A stretch of DNA of 7,178 nucleotides, taken from the NCBI GenBank assembly GCA_021797415.1, contig JAJZZT010000161.1, positions 1 to 7,178 on the forward strand, given 5' to 3'. Made by a program: the position numbers and the translations under genes. The notes beneath the pieces are model-generated. The model was not told the origin of the DNA and did not search any database. It worked only from the letters and a program-made list of their open reading frames with translations. The stretch's first letter is position 1; every line of letters begins with the position of its first letter. This DNA is from Bacillota bacterium (GTDB lineage: Bacteria > Bacillota > Bacilli > Alicyclobacillales > SLC66). This document shows positions 1 through 6,593 of the stretch, in pieces.

Positions 1-1399
<1,399 letters not shown>

Positions 1400-1404
1400 T
1401 GATG

Positions 1405-1433
1405 ATTTTGCCTTCTGGACGCCAAATGGTCAA
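1405..1433 (-). promoter_or_regulatory. Predicted sigma-A promoter of the beta-galactosidase gene
   Basis: On the minus strand a -35 box TTGACC (1433-1428, 5 of 6) is followed after exactly 17 bases by a -10 box CAAAAT (1410-1405, 4 of 6). Transcription would start near 1398, giving a leader of about 100 bases. The -10 box is only moderate, which is common for regulated promoters. Confidence 0.5.
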
Positions 1434-1937
1434 ATGAAAGGCCGTATGTGCGTCGTATGGGTTTTGCACCCGGTCTGCCTGTCATGGGTCTGATCGGTGG
1501 GGAAGTGCAATCGGGCGGAAAGATCGCGAAGGCGCGGTCGACAACGGGATGGGATGATGGAGGGGGGCCTGGACTTTGCAACGGAGACCCGAAGACTGCA
1601 GGACCGTTTTTGTCAAACCGTGCTGCGCGTATCCAGACGCCACAGGAAGGACGCAAACGCCACTTCGAGTCTCGTGTAGAATATATGCTCCGGGAAGGTT
1701 GACAGCCACCCTGAGCACATTTTTTTGTGTCTGGATTTTTGCGGTGCCGCAAGTGCCGCACGGCGCCGTATCCTTTCAGTGTGTCTCAGGCAATGCACCT
1801 CAGGGTGGAGAGGGTAGCGGGGCGGCGCAGTCCGCTATCGGACTGTGCCACAAGCGCGGAATGCGGTGGGCGGTCCGACCGTGCAGGAATTTTATCGCAC
1901 AGTTCCGGGGTGCGCGGAGATGGAGAGAGGACTGGAC
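1434..1937. other. Intergenic stretch with no gene recognised
   Basis: This stretch separates the beta-galactosidase promoter from the small gene at 1938. Short open frames exist on both strands, but none has both a ribosome binding site and protein-like composition. A perfect TTGACA (1699-1704) lacks a matching -10 box. A GC-rich segment at about 1741-1768 can form a weak hairpin. I found no tRNA, riboswitch or clear promoter for the downstream gene. Confidence 0.5.
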
Positions 1938-2345
1938 ATGGAGATGGACAGGGGTCTGGAAGAATTCACGCGCTCCATTCAAATGTTGCACGAGAAGCGG
2001 ATTGCTGACGGCGCGCGGGGCGCGGCCCCGGACTTGAATCCGGAAGTCGTCGCGCGGCTGCTGCGGGCGATGCGCCCGGTGGTCAGGGCGATGATCGACG
2101 GGGATGCGCTGCTCTCTTTACAATCAGAACCATCGCGGCAGTTTCCCGGGTTTTATATTTCCTACGCGAACACCCATCCTTACCACATCGTCGTCCACGC
2201 GGCGGGAGAGGATGCCGTCACACTGCGCGTGACGGTCAGCCAGCCGCCTGTGGAGTCTGTCGTATACGCGGGACCACTGGATGAACAGGCCATCCGGCAG
2301 GCGCTCATCGCATCGCTCTCCGCCTGGTACAAGGCGCTGGACTGA
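1938..2345 (+). CDS. Small hypothetical protein, 135 residues
   Basis: I do not recognise this protein. It is probably cytoplasmic and soluble, with no signal peptide, membrane segment or cysteine from the chosen start. It opens with a likely acidic and amphipathic helix (MEMDRGLEEFTRSIQMLHEKR). A helical stretch follows (DLNPEVVARLLRAMRPVVRAM, positions about 32-52), then a beta-rich middle (PGFYISYANTHPYHIVVHA and DAVTLRVTV). It ends in a helix finishing SAWYKALD. The start at 1938 has GAGAGGA (1925-1931) six bases upstream; in-frame ATGs at 1920 and 1944 and an upstream GTG at 1881 are alternatives. Amino-acid composition and codon pattern look like a real protein. Its stop lies 10 bases from the end of the HD-GYP gene on the other strand, and no strong terminator separates them. 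No function can be assigned. Confidence 0.72.
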   Translation: MEMDRGLEEFTRSIQMLHEKRIADGARGAAPDLNPEVVARLLRAMRPVVRAMIDGDALLSLQSEPSRQFPGFYISYANTHPYHIVVHAAGEDAVTLRVTVSQPPVESVVYAGPLDEQAIRQALIASLSAWYKALD

Positions 2346-2355
2346 CAAATAGAGT

Positions 2356-3354
2356 TCATCTGTCGATCTTGCGCACATACCAACGCTGTGCGAATTGAAG
2401 CGGCGCAACGGACGAGGCCCGCACCACGTCCGACGGATGCGGAATGTCGCGCGCTGTGGGCGGAGCGGAGCGCGGATTCTCCGGCGCCTTGTACAGGCGT
2501 CCTTCGACAAAACGGTCCACCAGCGCTGGATCCAGGTGGCGCCCCCGCATCGTCTCCAATACCGCAAGAGCCTTTTCTTCATCCATGCCCGGGCGGTACG
2601 GCCGTTCACTGCGCAAGGCGTCCCACACATCCGCCACGGCAATGATGCGCGCAATCAGCGGAATCTGCTCACCGGCCAAACCGTACGGATATCCGCTGCC
2701 GTCCATCCGTTCGTGATGCAGTGCGCCCTGCCGGAACCGCTTGAGCGCGCCCTCTCCGTAACTGTCCATCATGTACAGGCTGAAGTTGGCGTGCGTCTTC
2801 ATCGTGGTCCATTCTTCCGGCGTCAGTTCCCCCGGTTTGTTGATCACCGCATCCGGCACGCCGATTTTCCCGATGTCGTGCAGGATTGCCGCGTAGTAGA
2901 GCGTTTCCAGATCCGTTTCCGTGAGCGTCCCTTCCGCCATAAGCTGTGAGCCGATGCGTTTCGCGTATGCGGCCACGCGCTCGACGTGTCCGCCTGTCAA
3001 CTCATCGCGGATCTCGATGGCGCTGGCGAGCGATACGACGAGCTTGTCCAAGTCGACCTTGTCTCTTTCGCGCAGGATGTCCTCGGTAATATCGTTTACG
3101 GAAATCAGATAGAATTGGTTGACCTTTTTCAGCGCGTACATCACCACGGCAGTCATCCGCCGCAGCACGGGAAATCCGGACCATGTCGACGGCCGCTCGA
3201 TCTTGCGGATCGTCATGCGGTAGATCTTGCCGGAGTGAAACCGGTCATCCTGCCATTCGACGACCACTTCCTCGTCCATCGCCATTTCATCCGCCCGGCG
3301 CAGATACTCGCGCACGGACGGCAACACCTGCTCCACATCCTTTTCGCGCGACAC
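2356..3354 (-). CDS. HD-GYP domain cyclic-di-GMP phosphodiesterase with an N-terminal sensor-like region
   Basis: HD-GYP proteins hydrolyse cyclic-di-GMP and so lower this signal for surface attachment and motility. The catalytic domain spans about residues 105-290. It keeps the expected metal and substrate residues: H123 (GGHVERV), H159-D160 and K163 (LHDIGKIGVP), H188, H213-H214 (HHERMDGSGYP), the GYP triplet at 221-223, and D242 (VADVWDALRSERPYR). The domain therefore looks active. Residues 1-100 resemble the end of a PAS-like fold (YLISVNDITEDILRERDK) leading into a linker helix, but this is a weak match. There is no membrane segment. The GTG at 3354 is the first start after an in-frame TGA at 3421-3423, yet its GAAGGG is only 3 bases away, which is a poor spacing. 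A start with a better ribosome binding site lies at 3480 beyond that TGA, so the sensor domain may be shortened. ATG codons at residues 24 and 26 are other possible starts. Confidence 0.93.
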   Translation of the reverse strand: MSREKDVEQVLPSVREYLRRADEMAMDEEVVVEWQDDRFHSGKIYRMTIRKIERPSTWSGFPVLRRMTAVVMYALKKVNQFYLISVNDITEDILRERDKVDLDKLVVSLASAIEIRDELTGGHVERVAAYAKRIGSQLMAEGTLTETDLETLYYAAILHDIGKIGVPDAVINKPGELTPEEWTTMKTHANFSLYMMDSYGEGALKRFRQGALHHERMDGSGYPYGLAGEQIPLIARIIAVADVWDALRSERPYRPGMDEEKALAVLETMRGRHLDPALVDRFVEGRLYKAPENPRSAPPTARDIPHPSDVVRASSVAPLQFAQRWYVRKIDR

Positions 3355-3420
3355 ATGCCCTTCAAAGGTGGCTGCGCTGCTGTTTGGCGGGACGACACGG
3401 TCCCATACACTGCAATGGTT

Positions 3421-3480
3421 TCAGGTTATGTAGGTGGCGACGTGGTGTTGTTGCAAAAGACGGGTATATGGCGCAAACAT
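3421..3480 (-). CDS. 19-residue leader ORF, or the broken-off 5' end of the HD-GYP gene
   Basis: The minus strand has ATG at 3480 followed by 18 more codons (MFAPYTRLLQQHHVATYIT) and TGA at 3421-3423. The ribosome binding site AGGGGTGA (3485-3492) is well placed, 4 bases from the ATG, and is better than that of the downstream HD-GYP start. This frame is the HD-GYP frame: without the TGA the protein would run on uninterrupted through 42 extra codons. It could be a regulatory leader peptide, a recent nonsense mutation, or a sequencing error. I cannot tell which from one sequence. Confidence 0.4.
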   Translation of the reverse strand: MFAPYTRLLQQHHVATYIT

Positions 3481-3515
3481 GGTGTCACCCCTAAGTAATC
3501 TATCTTTCCAAACTG

Positions 3516-3544
3516 ATTGTACCTGTGGAAGAAGTTATTTTGAA
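3516..3544 (-). promoter_or_regulatory. Predicted promoter for the HD-GYP transcript
   Basis: On the minus strand TTCAAA (3544-3539, 4 of 6) is followed after 17 bases by TACAAT (3521-3516, 5 of 6). Transcription would begin near 3509, just before the AGGGGTGA and ATG of the leader ORF at 3480. This placement supports 3480 as a genuine translation start. Confidence 0.45.
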
Positions 3545-3561
3545 AGGGGATCCGGTGTTCA

Positions 3562-3577
3562 GCGAAAAATATTTCGC
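3562..3577. promoter_or_regulatory. 16-bp near-palindrome in the divergent promoter region
   Basis: The sequence GCGAAAAATATTTCGC has perfect 6-bp arms (GCGAAA/TTTCGC) and one mismatched pair near its centre. It lies between the two divergent promoters, about 20 bases from each -35 box. It differs from the CCAAAACGTTTTGG operator, so a second regulator may bind. AATAC and GTATT half sites (3581-3585 and 3594-3598) follow it. Confidence 0.35.
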
Positions 3578-3596
3578 AAGAATACAACAAGACGTA

Positions 3597-3625
3597 TTGC
3601 TCTTCCAAAACGTTTTGGGTAGAAT
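3597..3625 (+). promoter_or_regulatory. Predicted promoter of the LacI-family regulator gene
   Basis: TTGCTC (3597-3602) is followed after exactly 17 bases by TAGAAT (3620-3625, 5 of 6 to TATAAT). The -35 box keeps only the TTG. The spacer is almost entirely the operator palindrome, so repressor binding would directly exclude RNA polymerase. Transcription would begin near 3632, giving a leader of about 146 bases. Confidence 0.55.
3605..3618. promoter_or_regulatory. LacI-family operator (autoregulation)
   Basis: CCAAAACGTTTTGG is a perfect 14-bp palindrome centred on CG, the usual centre of LacI-family operators. It has the same layout as the CcpA site core TGAAAACGTTTTCA, with only the outer pair changed. 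It fills the -35/-10 spacer of the regulator's own promoter. A one-base variant lies upstream of the transporter at 4858-4871. Confidence 0.72.
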
Positions 3626-3651
3626 GGTGGCAATACAGCGACAGTGTCCTG

Positions 3652-3710
3652 GGGACATGGGGTATATCTGGAATCAGATCGCCTGTTCAGCAGACTTTAT
3701 CCCATGTCCC
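3652..3710 (+). other. Stem-loop in the 5' leader of the LacI-family gene
   Basis: GGGACATGGG (3652-3661) pairs perfectly with CCCATGTCCC (3701-3710). The stem continues with one G-U and two A-U pairs to about 13 bp. The 33-base loop contains a small ATCTG/CAGAT hairpin (3666-3679). It lies inside the predicted mRNA. No run of U follows, so it is not a standard terminator. An RNA control element is possible; I recognise no riboswitch class. Confidence 0.45.
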
Positions 3711-3763
3711 TTGGATATGGCCGGCCAGCCTGTCCGGCGGGATTCATCGCCCTCCCTGGTCTT

Positions 3764-3770
3764 GAGGTGA
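3764..3770 (+). promoter_or_regulatory. Ribosome binding site that fixes the GTG start of the regulator
   Basis: GAGGTGA matches the 16S rRNA 3' end over seven bases and lies 7 bases before GTG at 3778. An in-frame TGA at 3763-3765 overlaps it, so no earlier start is possible. Confidence 0.85.
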
Positions 3771-3777
3771 TAAGCGG

Positions 3778-4782
3778 GTGCCGATCACGATTCGCGATGT
3801 GGCGAAAGCCGCGGGAGTATCGATCACAACGGTTTCGCGCGCCTTGAACGGCTATTCTGACGTTGGCGAGAAGACGCGCAGGAAAGTCGCGCTGGTGGCG
3901 CAGGAACTGAACTACCGGCCCAATGCGGTCGCGCGCAGCCTTGTGATGAATGAAACCAAGACGATTGGGTTGCTCGTCTCGGAATTGACGAAAGACCGGG
4001 TGGGCCACTTCTTCATGTTCCGCGTCATGCACGGCATGCACGACCGCCTGGCGGAACTGGGTTACGACCTGATTCTTTTCAGCACGACGACCGCCCGCCA
4101 GCGGCTCGTGTCCTATCTTGATTTCTGCATGCAGCGCCGCGTCGACGGGGTGATCGTCATGGGGATCCGCCTCGATGATCCGTACATCCAGGAGGTGGTC
4201 GACTCGCCGCTGTCGAGTGTGGTGATCGATCTGCCGCTGTTGAGCGAGCGTTGTGGCTATGTGATGACCGACAATGTCTACGGGATCAAATTGGCGATCC
4301 GCCATTTGGTGGAAAAAGGCCATGCGAAGATCGGCCTTGTAAACGGGTACAGCCAGGCGGCGGTCAGCCGGGAACGGAAACGGGGCTATGAAGAAGGGAT
4401 GGTGCAAATGGGTCTCGGGCTTGACGTGACGCTGATGCATGAGGCCGACTTCACCCTTCCGGGAGGAGCGGACGGATTGCAGCGGTTGCTGCAGGTTCAC
4501 CCGGATCTGACGGCGGTTGTGTTCGCCAGCGACCTGATGGCGATCGGCGGTTTGCAGCGCGCCGGCGAACTGGGCATCCCCGTGCCGGAGCGTTTGGCGA
4601 TTGTCGGATTTGACGACATCGAGCTGGCGGAGTTCTCGACCCCGCCCTTGACGACCATTCGTCAAAGACGGCTGGAGATGGGCATGAGGGCGGCGGAGAT
4701 GGTGGTTGCGACCATCAAACGGCAGGCGGCGCCGCAGGGCATTCTTTTGGCCCCGGAGTTGGTTGTGCGAGGGACGACCTAA
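3778..4782 (+). CDS. LacI/GalR-family transcriptional regulator, 334 residues
   Basis: This is a sugar-responsive DNA-binding protein, probably a repressor released by a sugar ligand. The helix-turn-helix is at residues 4-23 (TIRDVAKAAGVSITTVSRAL). The hinge helix is at about 46-56 (YRPNAVARSLV), with the leucine (L55) that normally wedges into the operator centre. A periplasmic-binding-protein-like sensor domain begins at about residue 61 (KTIGLLVSEL) and includes TDN at 164-166 and GFDDIELAEF from 277. The length is typical. GTG is the only possible start, given the in-frame stop just upstream and the strong ribosome binding site. It precedes the transporter on the same strand, and matching palindromes lie in its own promoter and before the transporter, so self-control and transporter control are likely. 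The effector is unknown; galactosides are a guess from the neighbouring beta-galactosidase. Confidence 0.97.
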   Translation: MPITIRDVAKAAGVSITTVSRALNGYSDVGEKTRRKVALVAQELNYRPNAVARSLVMNETKTIGLLVSELTKDRVGHFFMFRVMHGMHDRLAELGYDLILFSTTTARQRLVSYLDFCMQRRVDGVIVMGIRLDDPYIQEVVDSPLSSVVIDLPLLSERCGYVMTDNVYGIKLAIRHLVEKGHAKIGLVNGYSQAAVSRERKRGYEEGMVQMGLGLDVTLMHEADFTLPGGADGLQRLLQVHPDLTAVVFASDLMAIGGLQRAGELGIPVPERLAIVGFDDIELAEFSTPPLTTIRQRRLEMGMRAAEMVVATIKRQAAPQGILLAPELVVRGTT

Positions 4783-4802
4783 GAGAAATGGAGTAAAGAA
4801 AC

Positions 4803-4840
4803 ACCCGGTCGTCCTCTTTCGCAGCGGCGGACTGCCGGGT
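4803..4840 (+). terminator. Weak hairpin after the regulator gene, possible terminator
   Basis: ACCCGG (4803-4808) pairs with CCGGGT (4835-4840), and an inner GTCC/GGAC stem follows after a 2-base internal loop. It starts 20 bases after the regulator stop codon. Only AAATTTA follows rather than a U run, so termination would be weak and read-through into the transporter is possible. Confidence 0.35.
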
Positions 4841-4855
4841 AAATTTAGCGGGAAA

Positions 4856-4873
4856 ATCCAAAAGGTTTTGGAT
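4856..4873. promoter_or_regulatory. LacI-family operator upstream of the transporter
   Basis: ATCCAAAAGGTTTTGGAT has perfect 8-bp arms around GG. Its inner 14 bases differ from the operator at 3605-3618 by one base, the central C changed to G. It lies about 350 bases before the binding-protein start. I could not identify a good -35/-10 pair around it, so it may act near a poor-consensus promoter or as a roadblock to read-through from the regulator gene. Confidence 0.65.
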
Positions 4874-4895
4874 AAGAACGACAAATAGATGGCCA

Positions 4896-4960
4896 GGCGA
4901 GTCTTCTGGATTTTCGGCACAGCGATCGGAGAGAGATGGGAAAACAGGATCAGACTCGCC
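4896..4960 (+). other. Stem-loop in the transporter leader
   Basis: GGCGAGTCT (4896-4904) and AGACTCGCC (4952-4960) form a perfect 9-bp stem. Inside it, TTTTC and GAAAA can pair again. It begins 22 bases after the operator. The right arm runs straight into GGGGAGGTGATG, a ribosome-binding-site-like string too close to its ATG for normal initiation. The role is unknown. Confidence 0.35.
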
Positions 4961-5016
4961 GGGGAGGTGATGCAGGCTTCGGGGATGGGATGGGCGCGCT
5001 GTCGGGCGCTGTCTGG

Positions 5017-5133
5017 CACGGTGAGCAATGCGCCGTCTATGCTACGCCAAGGCCACGGTGGGCAAGGCGCGGTGAGCAATGCGACGTCAAGGCACGGTAA
5101 GCAAGGCGCGGTGGGCAAGGCGCCGGCAAGGCG
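5017..5133 (+). repeat. Degenerate tandem repeat, about six copies of a 14-16 base unit
   Basis: Units resemble CACGGTGAGCAAGGCG. Copies lie at 5017-5032, 5054-5069, 5068-5083, 5093-5108, 5107-5122 and a shortened one at 5121-5133. Adjacent copies overlap with a 14-base period; two larger gaps carry related sequence. Units alternate GAGCAATGCG and GGGCAAGGCG endings. No convincing gene covers it. It may come from replication slippage, or be a dispersed intergenic repeat of this genome. Confidence 0.7.
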
Positions 5134-5160
5134 CGGGCGAGATGGTGTACAGGCTCTTTC

Positions 5161-5177
5161 ATGGCAGCGGTTTCAAA
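5161..5177 (+). promoter_or_regulatory. Candidate CcpA cre site upstream of the sugar-binding protein
   Basis: ATGGCAGCGGTTTCAAA matches the 17-base Bacillus cre consensus WTGNAARCGNWWWCAWW at all but one defined position. It lies about 45 bases before the start codon. No good promoter was found around it, so repression could work by blocking elongation. With the similar site before the beta-galactosidase it suggests shared catabolite control. Confidence 0.55.
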
Positions 5178-5207
5178 TCGGTCAAACAAGAGCAGGTTGA
5201 TCAAAAA

Positions 5208-5214
5208 AAGGAGG
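5208..5214 (+). promoter_or_regulatory. Strong ribosome binding site of the sugar-binding protein
   Basis: AAGGAGG lies 8 bases before ATG at 5223 and chooses this start over upstream in-frame codons that would precede the signal peptide with unrelated sequence. It is the strongest such site in the window, as expected for an abundant binding protein. Confidence 0.9.
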
Positions 5215-5222
5215 GTCTCTTG

Positions 5223-6545
5223 ATGGGATTCGCAAAAGGGAAACGCTGGGTGCAGGGGATGTCCGCGGTGGCTGTGGCGATGGGAGGAATGGCGCTGACG
5301 TGGTCCGGCGCGCCGGCATTTGCGGCCGCGCCGGTCACTCTGACGATCTCGACGTGGGACAGCGGAGCGGGTCTCGCCGCGTACAAACTCGGAATCAAGG
5401 CGTTTGAGAAATTGCATCCGAACGTCAGAGTCGCCATCCAGAGTGTATCGTCGACCTACTACCTGCCGAAGCTGTTGACCGAGATGGCCAGCGGGAGCGC
5501 GCCGGATCTCATGCTGGTGGGCGACACGAACGTGAACGCGTTTGTCAACAGCGGACTGCTGGAGAACCTCACCCCGCTTTTCCGGCAGCACAAGTACGGC
5601 CTGAACGCGACCGCCTACTATCCCAATGTGCTGAACATCGGCAAGGTCAGCGGCCAGCAGTACTTCGTTCCGAAAGACTGGGCTGACGAGTCTGTCATCT
5701 ACAATAAGACGATGTTTCAGGCGGCGAAATTGCCCTTGCCAAAACCGGGATGGACCATGGCCCAATTTGTCCACGACGCCGTGGCTCTTACCAAGTTCAA
5801 AAACGGGCGCGTCGTGCAGTGGGGCGTGCAACTGCCGGGCACGTGGCTGCGGGCGGGCCTCGAATACTTCGTGGATGCGTTCGGCGGCCACATTATCAGC
5901 CCGAATGGCAAAACGGTCAACGGCTATCTGAACTCTCCCGCCACGACGAGAGCCATTGAGTTTTATGTCGGACTGTACACGCATCACAATCAAATCAGCC
6001 CCACCCCGCAGGCCATGTCCGGTACGTTTGCCAAAGTGGATCTCTTCTTGACGCAGCGGGTGGCGATGGAACCGACCGGCCCATGGAATATTTCTACGTA
6101 TCGTTCCGATCCCCACCTGAATTTTGGCGTGGCGCCCATGCCGGTCGGCCCTGTGCACAAGCCCATGACGATGGCGTTCTGGGCCGGCTGGGGCGTGTAT
6201 AAACATTCTCCCCATCTGCAGCTCGCCAACGAGCTGCTGGCATTCTTCGCTTCGCAGAAATGGGCCAGCATTGACAGCGCGTGGGCCATGCCCGCGTTGA
6301 AGGGACCGACGGTCGGCCAAATGGAGAAAAAGGTTCCCGTCATGCAGACATTCTTTGCTCAGGCGTCCGATGTGCAGCCGCTTGATGTGACCCGCACGCG
6401 CAACTGGAACAAGGATGTCTCGCCGGTGCTGACCAATCTGATCCAGCAGGCCGTGCTTCAGCCAAAGAGCAGCATTCCCGCCCTGATCCACACGGCTGTC
6501 CAGCAGATCGACGCCAATCTGGCGCAGAGTTACCAGCAAGGTTGA
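5223..6545 (+). CDS. Extracellular sugar-binding protein of a CUT1-type ABC transporter
   Basis: This protein captures a sugar or oligosaccharide outside the membrane and hands it to the permease encoded next. It has 440 residues, a normal length for the MalE-like SBP_bac_1 family. A classical signal peptide is clear: basic start (K5, K7, R8), hydrophobic core at about 12-28, and a probable cleavage site AFA-AA after residue 34. The mature part shows family features: TISTWDSG, an FEKLHPNVRV segment, EMASGSAPDLMLVGD, and YFVPKDWADESVIYNKTMF. The protein contains no cysteine, so it has no lipobox and cannot be a standard lipoprotein, unlike most Gram-positive relatives. The permease starts 48 bases later on the same strand. 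The family call is strong; the substrate is not determined. Confidence 0.95.
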   Translation: MGFAKGKRWVQGMSAVAVAMGGMALTWSGAPAFAAAPVTLTISTWDSGAGLAAYKLGIKAFEKLHPNVRVAIQSVSSTYYLPKLLTEMASGSAPDLMLVGDTNVNAFVNSGLLENLTPLFRQHKYGLNATAYYPNVLNIGKVSGQQYFVPKDWADESVIYNKTMFQAAKLPLPKPGWTMAQFVHDAVALTKFKNGRVVQWGVQLPGTWLRAGLEYFVDAFGGHIISPNGKTVNGYLNSPATTRAIEFYVGLYTHHNQISPTPQAMSGTFAKVDLFLTQRVAMEPTGPWNISTYRSDPHLNFGVAPMPVGPVHKPMTMAFWAGWGVYKHSPHLQLANELLAFFASQKWASIDSAWAMPALKGPTVGQMEKKVPVMQTFFAQASDVQPLDVTRTRNWNKDVSPVLTNLIQQAVLQPKSSIPALIHTAVQQIDANLAQSYQQG

Positions 6546-6548
6546 AAG

Positions 6549-6553
6549 GGAGG
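6549..6553 (+). promoter_or_regulatory. GGAGG far upstream of the permease start, possibly brought close by a hairpin
   Basis: This is the only good ribosome-binding-site match before the permease ATG at 6594, 40 bases away. If the hairpin at 6558-6587 folds, the unpaired distance falls to 10 bases (4 before plus 6 after the stem), a workable spacing. Confidence 0.5.
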
Positions 6554-6557
6554 GCAG

Positions 6558-6587
6558 GGTTGATGGCGGCTTTGTCCGCCATCAACC
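6558..6587 (+). other. Perfect 12-bp hairpin between binding-protein and permease genes
   Basis: GGTTGATGGCGG (6558-6569) pairs fully with CCGCCATCAACC (6576-6587) around the 6-base loop CTTTGT. No U run follows, so it is not a simple terminator. Its position suits a processing or 3'-end-stabilising element that keeps binding-protein mRNA more abundant than permease mRNA, as known for malE-malF in E. coli. It also buries an out-of-frame ATG (6563-6565). Confidence 0.8.
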
Positions 6588-6593
6588 GTCATC

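Noticed and set aside
1448..1702. 84-codon plus-strand open frame between the beta-galactosidase and the small gene
   Set aside because: It has no ribosome binding site, Gly/Arg-rich composition, and overlapping open frames of similar length; it looks like chance.
1699..1727. Perfect TTGACA as a promoter for the small gene at 1938
   Set aside because: The -10 position 16-18 bases downstream holds only a run of T with no TATAAT-like hexamer.
1871..1881. Short palindrome CGGTCCGACCG
   Set aside because: It is short and GC-rich, with no second copy or promoter alongside.
2344..2364. Bidirectional terminator between the two convergent genes
   Set aside because: The stem is only 7 pairs with an internal mismatch, is AT-rich, and has no U run on either side.
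3718..3727. TGGCCGGCCA palindrome before the regulator start
   Set aside because: It is a short GC palindrome inside the leader, unlike the AT-rich operator motif, and easily arises by chance here.
3697..5118. A 473-codon open frame on the minus strand opposite the regulator
   Set aside because: It shows no family features and lies opposite a clear LacI-family protein; its first part is only the translated repeat array.
4970..5200. Possible 76-residue protein from ATG 4970 just after GGGGAGGTG
   Set aside because: The ribosome-binding-like string is only 2 bases from the ATG, and much of the product is the translated tandem repeat.
5037..6539. A 500-codon open frame on the minus strand opposite the binding protein
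   Set aside because: It mirrors the codons of the binding-protein gene; composition rich in His, Arg and Gln is typical of an antisense shadow.
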